This document shows, one piece after another, positions 17,851 through 31,328 of a stretch of DNA of 62,451 nucleotides; within the stretch, counting starts at the first letter, position 1, and each line of letters starts with the position of its first letter. The notes beneath the pieces were generated by a model. It searched no databases and had not been told where the DNA came from. It saw nothing but the letters and a program-made list of their open reading frames with translations. Both the position numbers and the translations under genes were made by a program. This DNA is from CAMDBL01 sp964498125. Lineage in GTDB: Bacteria > Pseudomonadota > Alphaproteobacteria > Rhizobiales > Hyphomicrobiaceae. The stretch lies in assembly GCA_964498125.1 (NCBI GenBank), contig CAZCGE010000016.1, positions 1 to 62,451 of the forward strand, in the 5' to 3' direction.

Positions 17851-18164
17851 GCCCGCTCGACCTTCGCCACCCGCAGTTCGTAGTGCGCGTACCAGAGCTC
17901 CTTGCCGAGCTTTTGTGCCACGAGATGTTGTGCCTCACTCTTCCAGGCGGCAATGCTCGCCTCGTCGCGCCAGTAGGAAACCGTGATGCCGAAGCCTCCC
18001 GGATCGCGCGCACTCTCCGCACCGAGGCATCCAGGCTGCTGGCGGGCGAGGGCGTCCATCTCCTCCGCCATCGCCGCATAGCCGTGCTCCACGTTCGTTC
18101 TCATCGATGTGAAGATCACGGCGTAGTAGGGCGGGGTGGGGAGGGTGGCGAATGTTGGAGTCAT
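17826..18164 (-). CDS. Antibiotic biosynthesis monooxygenase (ABM) fold protein
   Basis: 112 residues from ATG 18164. The pattern YYAVIFTSMRT, MDALARQQPGCLGAESARD and ITVSYWRDEASIAAWKSEAQH is that of the small ferredoxin-like ABM family, which includes heme-degrading and quinone-oxidising enzymes as well as many of unknown role. Its 3' end overlaps vapC by 25 bp in the convergent direction. The gene 4 bp upstream is on the same strand and probably co-transcribed. Confidence 0.82.
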   Translation of the reverse strand: MTPTFATLPTPPYYAVIFTSMRTNVEHGYAAMAEEMDALARQQPGCLGAESARDPGGFGITVSYWRDEASIAAWKSEAQHLVAQKLGKELWYAHYELRVAKVERAYSGPEGR

Positions 18165-18168
18165 GGTC

Positions 18169-18552
18169 TCACGTTTTCCGATTACGGCCATCCATCTGGT
18201 CTCGCCCGAAACGGATGAGCTCGGTAACGTCGCCAGTCGTAGCAACAGGCTCGGCGCCCGCCATCAAGGCATCGAACTCGTCTCGAGCCCGCGGGTCCAC
18301 CTCGAAACATTGCATGCCGGCTTGATGCTCGAACGTCAGGAGGCCGAAGCGGGGGCCGTCCAGCTTCGTGCAAACTCCCCAGCTGGCCCCGAGCTGACCT
18401 TTCAGCGCAGCGAAATGGCGGCAGCCGCACGAGCAGTCCGGATACGCCTGCTCAGGAGTTTCCCAACGCACAATCTCGCCGCCATAGTCCCGGTAGTCCG
18501 TCTGGAGGCGGACGACACGTTCGAGTAATGCTTGATGCAGGCCTTTAATCAT
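18169..18552 (-). CDS. Conserved hypothetical protein with Cys cluster
   Basis: 127 residues from ATG 18552. It has YPDCSCGCRHF, WGVCTKLDGPRFGLLTFEHQAGMQCFE, a conserved pattern seen in uncharacterised DUF3027-like proteins. The CxCxC arrangement could bind zinc or an iron-sulfur cluster, but no function is known to me. It ends 4 bp before the ABM gene, suggesting an operon. Confidence 0.75.
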   Translation of the reverse strand: MIKGLHQALLERVVRLQTDYRDYGGEIVRWETPEQAYPDCSCGCRHFAALKGQLGASWGVCTKLDGPRFGLLTFEHQAGMQCFEVDPRARDEFDALMAGAEPVATTGDVTELIRFGRDQMDGRNRKT

Positions 18553-18577
18553 CGTCTGCTTTCCCACCGCGCCAATT

Positions 18578-18677
18578 CGTAAGTCGGGTCGAGCCCTTCG
18601 CGAGACCCGACATTCCGGGCCATTGGTGAGATGTCGGGTCTCCCCCGGATTAAATCCGGGGCTCGACCCTACCTACG
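18578..18677. repeat. GTCGGGTCGAG palindromic repeat, copy 1
   Basis: 100-bp imperfect palindrome: it opens with GTCGGGTCGAGCC, contains GAGACCCGACATT and ATGTCGGGTCTC inner arms, and closes with GGCTCGACCCTACCTACG. Related copies lie at 39851-39936 and 60915-61010. It occupies the gap between gltB and the DUF3027-like gene. Confidence 0.8.
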
Positions 18678-18685
18678 CCTCGCCC

Positions 18686-23404
<4,719 letters not shown>

Positions 23405-23480
23405 CTTCCGACCTCGGGATGATGTCGTTAGGCGCCGTAATGACTTCAGGATCGACGGGTGAGGCCGGTTTGCCTCTTTG

Positions 23481-23563
23481 CCCGATCGACCGATCGGGCT
23501 CCGCAAGGCACCGCTTGTTGCGTGCCGGTGCTTCTTGCGTGCCGGTTTTACTTGCGTGACGGT
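23481..23563. promoter_or_regulatory. Palindrome and three 17-bp-spaced direct repeats upstream of gltB
   Basis: CCCGATCG-AC-CGATCGGG (8-2-8 inverted repeat) is at 23481-23498. TTGCGTGCCGGT occurs at 23518 and 23535, and TTGCGTGACGGT at 23552, exactly 17 bp apart. They lie about 80-160 bp upstream of the gltB start. These are candidate regulator sites; the regulator is unknown. In the rest of 23405-23901 I see no gene. Confidence 0.45.
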
Positions 23564-23901
23564 GTCGAGACCCTAACGGGTCGCTCAGGCTGCAATACGC
23601 GATTTTCGCGGCCACGCACAATGCCGGCGCGCCTGCTTTCGCCGGCCTCCGCGCGGGAAGACGACACTAGCCAGGCCTTCAGCCGCTGTTCGTTCGACAG
23701 ACCTATTCCGAACGGTTGCCACCGCTCACTCTCCTGCCACCTACCGCCCTCTTCCATAAAGGACAGCAATGCTGACCTTTTCCAAAGTTAAACAGAAGTT
23801 GGCCGACATGACAAGTGGCAATGCGCGACAGGTAGATGCAACATACCCGCCGCCACCTCGTGATTGCATTCCTTGGCAAGCAGGGGAGGGCGCGCGGCCA
23901 T

Positions 23902-24447
23902 TCAATGACCCTTCGGCTGGACTTGCAGTCGATCGACGCAGGCGATGCCGATCGCCGACAAAATGAAGATGGTGTGGATGATGGTCTGCCACATGATGCC
24001 GGCTTCGGTGTAGTTGGACTCTGGTTTACCCAGATTGCCCGCCTCGATGAACGTCCTGAGCAGGTGGATCGAGGAAATTCCGATGATGGCCAGGGCGAGC
24101 TTGATCTTGAGCACGCTGGCGTTGACGTGATCCAGCCATTCCGGCTGGTCGGGATGGCCTTTCAGGTGCAGGCGAGAGACGAACGTTTCGTAGCCGCCGA
24201 CGATGACCATCACCAACAGGTTCGAGATCATCACCACGTCGATCAGCCCGAGAACCACCAGCATGATCTGCTGCTCGGTGATGGTTGCGGCATGCCGGAC
24301 CAGGTGCCACAGCTCCTTCAGGAACAAAATGACGTAGACGCCTTGCGCCACGATCAAACCGAGATATAGCGGCACCTGCAGCCAGCGCGAGCCGAAAATG
24401 AGCTGCGGCAACGGGCGCAGCCCACGGTAGTCCGGATTTGGAAGCAT
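23902..24447 (-). CDS. UPF0114 (YqhA-like) membrane protein
   Basis: 181 residues from ATG 24447, which has GGGAAAA just upstream; the frame is open to a TTG at 24528. Three to four membrane segments are visible (LQVPLYLGLIVAQGVYVILFL, IMLVVLGLIDVVMISNLLVMVIVGG, LALAIIGISSIHLL, TIFILSAIGIACV). The SRWLQVPLYLGL start and SNLLVMVIVGGYE are the UPF0114 family pattern. Function unknown; the protein sits in the inner membrane. Confidence 0.88.
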   Translation of the reverse strand: MLPNPDYRGLRPLPQLIFGSRWLQVPLYLGLIVAQGVYVILFLKELWHLVRHAATITEQQIMLVVLGLIDVVMISNLLVMVIVGGYETFVSRLHLKGHPDQPEWLDHVNASVLKIKLALAIIGISSIHLLRTFIEAGNLGKPESNYTEAGIMWQTIIHTIFILSAIGIACVDRLQVQPKGH

Positions 24448-24693
24448 TTTTCCCACGTCGGTTGGAGAGCGATCGACCGGCTCATTGAGCACGGACTTAA
24501 AGTTTTGTTTCCCCGCTTTGGCCGACAAAGTCTAATGAATTCGGGTCGCAGGCTGCAAGGGTCGCGGCGGTCCACGGCATCCGGCTGGAGCGTGCGTTGT
24601 CGCAACAGGGAAGAATGTATAACAACGCCGGACTTGTAAAGCCGTCGGCCAATCTTGGCCAGCGCTGGAATGAGCACGTGCTGGAATGAGCAA

Positions 24694-25002
24694 ATGATGC
24701 CTGATCGCGGAGCAATCCGCTCGCCTCTGCAGCAACGGGGCAAGCAAGTCGTGCTGACCGTCGGCGGGCAGCGCATCGAAGCGCACGCCGGCGAGATGCT
24801 GGCGGCGGCATTGCTGGCGGCCGGCGTTGTCGCGCTGCGGCAGGCCCCCAGTCGCGGCGGGCCACGTGGCGCGTTCTGCCTGATGGGCGTGTGCCAGGAG
24901 TGCCTGGTTCGCGTCGGCGGCAAGCTGCGTCAGGCCTGCATGGTGACGGTCGCCGACGGCCTCGAGGTCGAGTTCATCGGGTCCGGGAAAAAAACGGCAT
25001 GA
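24694..25002 (+). CDS. [2Fe-2S] subunit of heteromeric flavin dehydrogenase
   Basis: 102 residues from ATG 24694 (a second ATG follows at 24697). Cluster ligands form C-x4-C-x2-C-x11-C (FCLMGVCQEC then QACM), the plant-ferredoxin-like Fer2_4 pattern found in the small subunit of opine oxidases, sarcosine oxidase-type enzymes and HcnA. Its stop overlaps the next start (ATGA), so it is translationally coupled. Role: one-electron carrier between the two flavoprotein subunits. Confidence 0.88.
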   Translation: MMPDRGAIRSPLQQRGKQVVLTVGGQRIEAHAGEMLAAALLAAGVVALRQAPSRGGPRGAFCLMGVCQECLVRVGGKLRQACMVTVADGLEVEFIGSGKKTA

Positions 25003-26432
25003 CGGCGGCGTTCGATCTGATCGTGATCGGCGCTGGCCCGGCCGGCGGCATGGCGGCGCTGGCCGCGGCACGCCACGGTCTTTCGGTGGCCCTGCTCGAC
25101 GAGGCGGCGGCGCCGGGTGGACAGGTCTATCGCGCCCCGGCTGACGGGCTGCGGGCGCCGCCGGGCCAGCACGACGCCGATGCCCTGGCGGGCCACGCGC
25201 TGCGCCGCGACGTGGCGGCATCCCAGGTGACATGGCTGCCGTCGCGCCGCGTCTGGTCGGTCGCGCTGGGCTATCGCGTCGATGTCGTTGGAACTGACGG
25301 CCATGCGGCCTACACCGCGCCGCGCCTGATTGCGGCCACCGGCGCGCACGAAAGGGTGATTCCATTTCCCGGCTGGACGCTGCCCGGCGTCATTGGCCTT
25401 GCCGCCGCGACGATCCTGCTCAAGTCGCAGTCCATGCTGCCGGGGCGGCGCACCGTGGTGGCCGGCTGCGGCCCGCTGCTGGCCGCGGTGGCGGCCGAGA
25501 TTGTCGCGGCCGGCGGCACGGTGGTGGCGATCGTCGACACCGCCCATCCTCGGGACTGGCTTGCGGCCCTGCCGCGCATGTTGGGCGAGCCTCGCCTGCT
25601 GTTGCGCGGCGCGGGCTGGGCGCTGAGCCTCAAGCGGGCGCGCGTGCCGGTCTATTTCGGTCACGCGATCCGGGCGGCGCAGGGTGGCGAGCGTATCGAG
25701 GGCGTGCGCATCGGGCCTGTCGATCGGTCAGGCGCCGCCACGTCCGGGCCCGCGATTGCATGCGCGACCGATGCGCTCGTCGTTGGCAATGGCCTGGTGC
25801 CGGGCGGCGAGATCCCGCGCCTCCTGCGCGCCGCAATGACGTACTCGAGGCGGCGTGGCGGCTGGATACCAAAGGTCGATGGGTTCGGCCGGACCAGCCT
25901 GCCTGGCCTTTTTGCGGTGGGAGACGGGGCCGGCATTCGCGGCGCCAAGCCGGCTCTGCTGGCGGGGGAAATCGCTGGCCTGACAGCGGCACTCGATGCG
26001 GGATGCCTGACACAGGACGAGCACGCCGACCAGACGGCGCCGCTGCGAAGGCAGCTGGCGTCTTATGCGCCGTTCGCCGACGCCATGGCCGGTCTGATGG
26101 CGTTGCAGCCGGCGCAGGTCGCGTCCATTCCGCCCGAGACCATCGTCTGCCGCTGCGAGAATATTTCGCGCCAGGTGATCGAGGCCGCGGCCCGATCCGG
26201 CGCCCACGACGTCAATCAGCTCAAGCATTTCACGCGCTGCGGCATGGGGCCGTGCCAGGGTCGCATGTGCGGCGACGTAGCGGCGGAAATCCTGGCTCGG
26301 ACGCGGCGATTGCCGCGCGCCAGCGTCGGGTACTGGACCGGGCGCCCGCCGCTGCGCCCGGTGCCGCTCGAGGACCTCGTCGGCGACTTCGACTACAGCG
26401 ATATCCCGATACCAAAGCCGGCGCCGCTATGA
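24999..26432 (+). CDS. FAD/NAD(P) oxidoreductase subunit with C-terminal [2Fe-2S] domain
   Basis: 477 residues from ATG 24999. It has an N-terminal FAD motif IVIGAGPAGGMAA, an internal second dinucleotide motif (VAGCGPLLAAVAAEI) and a LFAVGDGAGIRGA closing loop. The C-terminal BFD-like segment has Cys pairs in IVCRCENIS and RCGMGPCQGRMCG. This domain order is the alpha subunit of HcnB, NoxA/OoxA and related amino-acid or opine dehydrogenases. ATGA overlaps tie it to both neighbours. Confidence 0.9.
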   Translation: MTAAFDLIVIGAGPAGGMAALAAARHGLSVALLDEAAAPGGQVYRAPADGLRAPPGQHDADALAGHALRRDVAASQVTWLPSRRVWSVALGYRVDVVGTDGHAAYTAPRLIAATGAHERVIPFPGWTLPGVIGLAAATILLKSQSMLPGRRTVVAGCGPLLAAVAAEIVAAGGTVVAIVDTAHPRDWLAALPRMLGEPRLLLRGAGWALSLKRARVPVYFGHAIRAAQGGERIEGVRIGPVDRSGAATSGPAIACATDALVVGNGLVPGGEIPRLLRAAMTYSRRRGGWIPKVDGFGRTSLPGLFAVGDGAGIRGAKPALLAGEIAGLTAALDAGCLTQDEHADQTAPLRRQLASYAPFADAMAGLMALQPAQVASIPPETIVCRCENISRQVIEAAARSGAHDVNQLKHFTRCGMGPCQGRMCGDVAAEILARTRRLPRASVGYWTGRPPLRPVPLEDLVGDFDYSDIPIPKPAPL

Positions 26433-27565
26433 CCGCCAAGCATGATCTCGTCGTCATCGGCGGCGGCATCCATGGCGCGACGGTGGCGCTGCTGGCGGCG
26501 CGTGGCGGCATGCAGGTGGCGCTCATCGAGCGCGATCAGATCTGCCGCGGCGCTTCCGGCGTCAATGCCGGCACGCTGACCATGCAGACGACCCGCGTGG
26601 CGCTGATCCCCTATGCGATGAAAGGGCACGCCATGTGGGCCTCGGCCCGCGCCTGGCTCGGGCACGATGTCGGCGTCGTCGTCTGTGATGGCCTCTCCCT
26701 CGCCTTCACCGAGCCGGAAGAGGAGCTGCTCACGTTCCGCGCCGGCAAACGCCGTGAGGCCGGCGCGCCGATCGAGATCGTGACCGGGCACAGGGCTCGC
26801 GAAATCGAGCCCGGCTTGTCCGACCAGGTGCGCGTCGCCGGTTGGTGCAAGGTCGACGGCTTCGCCAACGCCTCCCTGACGGGCCTCGCCTACCGGCGCG
26901 CGCTGATCGCCGCCGAGGTCAAGCTGCACGAGCAGACCACGGCAACTGACATCATTCCACAGGTGCGCGGCTTTCGTGTCGAGACCTCGAACGGACCCAT
27001 CGACGGCCGCCGCCTCGTCATTGCCGGGGGCGTCTGGATCGAGCCGATGCTGGCCTGGCTCGGCCGGCGCCTGCCGATCAAGGTGCGCGTCAACCAGCTG
27101 TCCGTGACCGAGCGCCTCGCCCCGGTGATGCGCACGCAGGTCGGCATCGCCTCGGGGCTGCTGTCGCTGAAACAATATCCGCACGGCACGGTCGTCATCG
27201 GCGGCGGCTGGCAGGGCCAGGGCGACCGCGACAGCGGCGCTGGTGACCTGCTCCCCGACAACATCGTCGGCAACGTGCGCCTGGCCTGTCACGCCATCCC
27301 GGCCTTGCGGGAGGCGCGGCTGACGCGCTGCTGGACCGGTTTCGAGGCCGAGACGGCGGACGGGTTGCCCGCCGTGGGACCACTTCCGGGTTTAGACGAT
27401 GCTTACGTCTGCGGCGGCGTGCACTCGGGCTATACCAGCGGGGGCTATATCGGCAGCCTGCTGGCCGATCAGTTGCTGGGCCGCCAGCCGGAGATGCCAC
27501 TGTTCCCGATCGACCGGCTGCTGGCCGCCGCGCACGCTTGCGACCAGCAGCCGAGTAGTCAATAG
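26429..27565 (+). CDS. FAD-dependent amino-acid/amine oxidoreductase subunit (DAO family)
   Basis: 378 residues from ATG 26429, overlapping the previous stop by 4 bp. The FAD motif VIGGGIHGATVALLAARGG is at residues 8-26. The C-terminal TCGF-equivalent (RCWTGFEAETADGLPAVGP) and YVCGGVHSGYTSGG are DAO-family signatures. This is the substrate-oxidising subunit, like HcnC, OoxB or sarcosine oxidase beta. With its partners it probably oxidises a D- or N-substituted amino acid, opine or cyclic imino acid, feeding electrons to the respiratory chain. The substrate cannot be settled here. Confidence 0.88.
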   Translation: MTAKHDLVVIGGGIHGATVALLAARGGMQVALIERDQICRGASGVNAGTLTMQTTRVALIPYAMKGHAMWASARAWLGHDVGVVVCDGLSLAFTEPEEELLTFRAGKRREAGAPIEIVTGHRAREIEPGLSDQVRVAGWCKVDGFANASLTGLAYRRALIAAEVKLHEQTTATDIIPQVRGFRVETSNGPIDGRRLVIAGGVWIEPMLAWLGRRLPIKVRVNQLSVTERLAPVMRTQVGIASGLLSLKQYPHGTVVIGGGWQGQGDRDSGAGDLLPDNIVGNVRLACHAIPALREARLTRCWTGFEAETADGLPAVGPLPGLDDAYVCGGVHSGYTSGGYIGSLLADQLLGRQPEMPLFPIDRLLAAAHACDQQPSSQ

Positions 27566-27724
27566 TCATCCCTCCTCCCCGCCCTGCAGCAGGGAGAATG
27601 GCATGGCCCTCAGGCGAATAACCCTGAATGGAAACAAAACTTTACCGATTTTGATGTTTGCGGCAGCCTGTAAGCCATCGTCGCTTTATATAGAGGTGCT
27701 ACTGCACAACTGGACGGAGCCGGC

Positions 27725-29158
27725 GTGCTTCCAGTATTCAAGAGCGCGATAACGCAATGGCGGGCGGTAAGCCTTGCCAGTCAATTCCTGCTGGTCAGCA
27801 CATGTGTCACCCTGGCCAGCATCGTGCTGATCGGTCAATGGCTGTCGTATCGCATCGAGGACGGTGTGACCAAGAACACCGCGCTGGCCACGGCGTTGTA
27901 TGTCGAGAGTTTCGTCAGCCCGAAGCTGCAGAGCCTTGCCGATGACGATGCGTTCCAGCCCGACGTGCAGCAGGAGTTGCAGCGGCTAATGCGAGAGACG
28001 GTGCTCGGACAACGCATCTTTGCCTACAAGGTTTGGAAACAAAACGCACAGATCATCTATGCCAGCAACCAGGCGTTGATCGGCGCGACCGTCCAGTCGA
28101 CGGCCAACTTGCGCGAGGCCTGGAGCGGACGCGTGGCCGCCAAGTTCGATCAAAACGAGCACGTCGAAGATCGGTCCGGGCGGCGCAGCCGCCCTACCCT
28201 GCTCGAAGTCTACGTGCCGATCAGAAAGGCGTACGCCGACACCGTGATCGCGGTCGTCGAGTTCTACGAGGAAGCCGACAAGCTGAAGAGCGACATCTTC
28301 CGGGCCAAACTGGAATCCTGGCTGATATTGGGCGGGGTCGGACTGCTGGCGGTCATGGCCCTGTACGGCACGGTTGCCGGTGCCAGCAGGACCATCGAGC
28401 AGCAGCGGCGCTCATTGGAGGGCCGGGTCGCCGAGCTGTCGAACCTTCTCGACCAGAACCAGTCCCTGCGCGGTCGGCTCGAGCGGTCGTCCCTACGTAC
28501 GGCCGAGATCAACGAGCACTATCTGCGCCGGCTGGGATCGGAGCTGCACGATGGCCCGGCACAACTCGTCAGCCTGGCGCTGTTGCGGTTCGATGCGGCA
28601 CGCAAACCGGCCGCGCCCCCTCCTGGCCGCGAGACCACCAGCTCGCTGCCGGTCAACGACAAGGCGATGATCCGCGGAGCGCTGTCGGATGCGTTGAACG
28701 AGATTCGCAATATCGCCATTGGCCTGTCCCTGCCCGAGGTCGAGCAGCTGACCGTCGGCGAGGCCATCAAAGTGGCGGTGAAAGCGCACGAGCGACGCAC
28801 CGGTACCAAGGTCGAACTCGTCGTCGGTCAACTGCCCGAAACCAGCCCACATATCACCAAGGCGACCTGTTTCCGGTTCGTCCAGGAGGGGCTGAACAAT
28901 GCGGCGAACCACGGCAAGGGGGTCGGCCAGAGAATCGTGGCGCGCAGCCAGGACGACACGATCCTCGTCGATATTCACGACGCCGGACCCGGTTTTGATA
29001 TAGCGACATTGGAAAGCTCCGGCCGGCTGGGCCTCATTGGCCTGCGCGAACGGCTCGAGAGTATCGGCGGCGCGCTCGTGGTGGCATCGCAAATCGGCAG
29101 TGGAACGTCGCTGATGGCGCGCTTTCCGAACAGCAGCGGGATTTCGGCGGATGTCTGA
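27725..29158 (+). CDS. Sensor histidine kinase (NarX/DegS type, HisKA_3)
   Basis: 477 residues from GTG 27725. A membrane helix at about 16-39, a periplasmic sensing region of about 160 residues and a second helix at about 199-219 are followed by a coiled coil and then the kinase: His275 in GSELHDGPAQLVSLALLRFD, N-box EGLNNAANHG (388-397), G1 DAGPGFD (419-425) and G2 GLIGLRERLESIGG. The periplasmic part has no domain I recognise. The stop overlaps the response regulator start by 8 bp, so the two are one operon. An AT-rich patch upstream (about 27630-27700) may hold the promoter. Confidence 0.93.
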   Translation: MLPVFKSAITQWRAVSLASQFLLVSTCVTLASIVLIGQWLSYRIEDGVTKNTALATALYVESFVSPKLQSLADDDAFQPDVQQELQRLMRETVLGQRIFAYKVWKQNAQIIYASNQALIGATVQSTANLREAWSGRVAAKFDQNEHVEDRSGRRSRPTLLEVYVPIRKAYADTVIAVVEFYEEADKLKSDIFRAKLESWLILGGVGLLAVMALYGTVAGASRTIEQQRRSLEGRVAELSNLLDQNQSLRGRLERSSLRTAEINEHYLRRLGSELHDGPAQLVSLALLRFDAARKPAAPPPGRETTSSLPVNDKAMIRGALSDALNEIRNIAIGLSLPEVEQLTVGEAIKVAVKAHERRTGTKVELVVGQLPETSPHITKATCFRFVQEGLNNAANHGKGVGQRIVARSQDDTILVDIHDAGPGFDIATLESSGRLGLIGLRERLESIGGALVVASQIGSGTSLMARFPNSSGISADV

Positions 29159-29588
29159 GCCAATTCGTGTCGCCGTCGTCGACGACCATCCAAGGATGCT
29201 CGAAAGCCTCGTTGCTGTCTTGTCGCTGGAAGACGACATCGACATCGTCGGCAGCGGTGGAACAGCCGCCGAGGCCATCGACATTGCCAGCGGCTTGAAG
29301 CCCGACATCATGCTGCTCGACATGAACATGCCGGGCAGCGGCTTCGCCGCGCTGGCGCGGATCGCCACCACCTGCCCCGACGTCCAGGTCATCATCCTGA
29401 CCATGCGGGATGACCATGACTCCGTCGGCAAGGCGCTGTCCTTGGGCGCCCGCGCCTACGTGCTGAAAGGCGTCAGCTCCGCCGAGCTCACGGGCATCAT
29501 CCGCACCGTGAATGCCGGCGACTTCTTCGTCTCGAAATCGCTGACGACCTCGTTGATCAGTTCGCTGCTCAGAAGGCGCGCGAACTGA
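29151..29588 (+). CDS. Receiver-only response regulator
   Basis: 145 residues, one CheY-like receiver with Asp11/Asp12, phospho-acceptor Asp57 (IMLLDMNMPG), Thr84 and Lys106, all intact. It groups with NarL/FixJ-type receivers but has no helix-turn-helix: after the receiver only about 20 residues (FFVSKSLTTSLISSLLRRRAN) remain, and the downstream bases show no broken continuation. It is translationally coupled with the kinase gene. Output is therefore probably by protein-protein interaction or phosphotransfer to a separate partner. Confidence 0.92.
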   Translation: MSEPIRVAVVDDHPRMLESLVAVLSLEDDIDIVGSGGTAAEAIDIASGLKPDIMLLDMNMPGSGFAALARIATTCPDVQVIILTMRDDHDSVGKALSLGARAYVLKGVSSAELTGIIRTVNAGDFFVSKSLTTSLISSLLRRRAN

Positions 29589-29624
29589 GGCCGGTTGCCA
29601 CCCACTTCGGCTCAGGCCAGCATT

Positions 29625-31127
29625 TCAGATCTTTTGATTGTAGGCGCCGACGTCGGGCTCCTTGGCCAGCTCGCCGTCGATGTCCGCGAAGATGGCGCGC
29701 ATGTTGGCCTCCGATGTCGGACTTTCGACGACGACGACCAGCTCGGGTTTGTTCGACGAGGCGCGGATCAGTCCCCAGGTGCCGTCCGCCAGCACAACGC
29801 GTACGCCATTGACGGTGATCAGCTCGCGGATGCCCTGGCCGGCGATGCGCGCACCCTGGCGGGCTAGGCCCTCGTAATGCGCCACGATGCGATCGACCAC
29901 GGCATATTTCTTCTCGTCGTCGCAGTGCGGCGACATGGTCGGTGACTGCCAGGTTTTCGGCAGGTCGTTCTTGAGGTCGGCCATGCTCTTTCCCGAATTG
30001 CGATCGAGCATGTCGCAGATCGCCAGCGCGGCGACGAGGCCATCGTCATAACCGCGCCCGAGCGGTGGATTGAAGAAAAAATGCCCGGATTTCTCGAAAC
30101 CGACCAGGGCCTTGGTCTCGTAGCTGAACCGCTTGATGTAAGAGTGCCCGGTCTTCCAGAACGTGGTCGTGGCGCCGTTGGCCTTTAAGACAGGATCGGT
30201 CATGAACAGGCCGGTCGACTTGACGTCGGCGACAAACTTGGCGCCGGGGTGCAGGCCGGAGATGTCGCGGGCGAGCATGACGCCGACCTTGTCGGCGAAG
30301 ATCTCGTCACCCTCGTTGTCGACCACGCCGCAGCGGTCGCCATCGCCGTCGAAGCCGAGGCCGACGTCGGCCTTGTGCTCGACCACCGCCTCGGCGATGG
30401 CGTGCAGCATCTTCATGTCTTCGGGATTGGGGTTGTAGCGCGGGAAATTGTAGTCCAGTTCGACGTCGAGCGGCACCACCTCGCAGCCGAGCGCCTGCAG
30501 CACTTGCGGCGCGAACACGCCGGCCGTGCCATTGCCGCACGCCGCGACCACCTTGAGGCGGCGCTTGATCTTCGGCCGGTCGCACAGCGAAGCGATGTAG
30601 CGCCGCGCCAGGTCTGGCACGAAGATATAGCTGCCGCCGCCGCAGGCGTCGCCTTCGCCGGCCAGCACGATCTCCTTCAGCGCCGTCATCTCCTCTGGCC
30701 CAAACGTCAGCGGTCGCGCGAGCCCCATCTTGATGCCGGTCCAGCCATTGTCGTTGTGCGAGGCGGTGACCATCGCCACGCCCTCCACGTCCAGCGCGAA
30801 CTGGGCGAAATAGGCCATCGGCGACAGCGCCAGGCCGATGTCGTGCACTTCCGCGCCGCCCGCCAGCAGCCCGGTGATCAGCGCCTGCTTCACAGCGCCG
30901 GAGTAGGAGCGATAGTCATGGCCGACGACGATGCGCTTTTTCACGCCGCGGCGGGCGAACAGCGTCGCCATCCCCAGGCCGATGGCGTTGAGGCCCATCA
31001 GGTTGATGTCCTCGGGAAACAGCCAGCGGGCGTCGTACTCGCGAAATCCCGTTGCCTTGACCAGCGGCAGGCGCTCGAAATCGGCGGTGTTCGGCTTCAG
31101 GTCCGAACGGGGCTTGGGCAGCGACAT
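29625..31127 (-). CDS. Phosphomannomutase/phosphoglucomutase
   Basis: 500 residues, alpha-D-phosphohexomutase superfamily. It interconverts 1- and 6-phosphates of mannose or glucose, feeding polysaccharide synthesis. Phosphoserine Ser123 lies in VTASHNDNGWTG, metal-binding DGDGDR at 260-265, the sugar loop FEKSGHFFF and the phosphate loop IRASSNKPELVVVVES near the C-terminus. AlgC/ManB-type. ATG 31127 was chosen. The upstream same-strand gene ends 200 bp away. Confidence 0.94.
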   Translation of the reverse strand: MSLPKPRSDLKPNTADFERLPLVKATGFREYDARWLFPEDINLMGLNAIGLGMATLFARRGVKKRIVVGHDYRSYSGAVKQALITGLLAGGAEVHDIGLALSPMAYFAQFALDVEGVAMVTASHNDNGWTGIKMGLARPLTFGPEEMTALKEIVLAGEGDACGGGSYIFVPDLARRYIASLCDRPKIKRRLKVVAACGNGTAGVFAPQVLQALGCEVVPLDVELDYNFPRYNPNPEDMKMLHAIAEAVVEHKADVGLGFDGDGDRCGVVDNEGDEIFADKVGVMLARDISGLHPGAKFVADVKSTGLFMTDPVLKANGATTTFWKTGHSYIKRFSYETKALVGFEKSGHFFFNPPLGRGYDDGLVAALAICDMLDRNSGKSMADLKNDLPKTWQSPTMSPHCDDEKKYAVVDRIVAHYEGLARQGARIAGQGIRELITVNGVRVVLADGTWGLIRASSNKPELVVVVESPTSEANMRAIFADIDGELAKEPDVGAYNQKI

Positions 31128-31328
31128 CGGGACGCCTCGAGGTGAAGTGACGTGGAAGGCCGGCTAAAGTTCAGTCGAGCGCGCGGCGACATGACCGGTT
31201 GCCATGCATAGCACTAAGCTTTGCTTCGTGGCGCGGACGTGACGCAAGCGCGGGCTGGTGTTTTATCAACGCCAACGGGGCGCAGTTGCCCGCGCCCCGC
31301 CGAAACGCTCATCAGACCATCGTCACGC

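Noticed and set aside
24694..27565. Naming the operon hcnABC (cyanide synthase)
   Set aside because: Several functionally different families share this architecture, and the substrate cannot be decided from the visible motifs.
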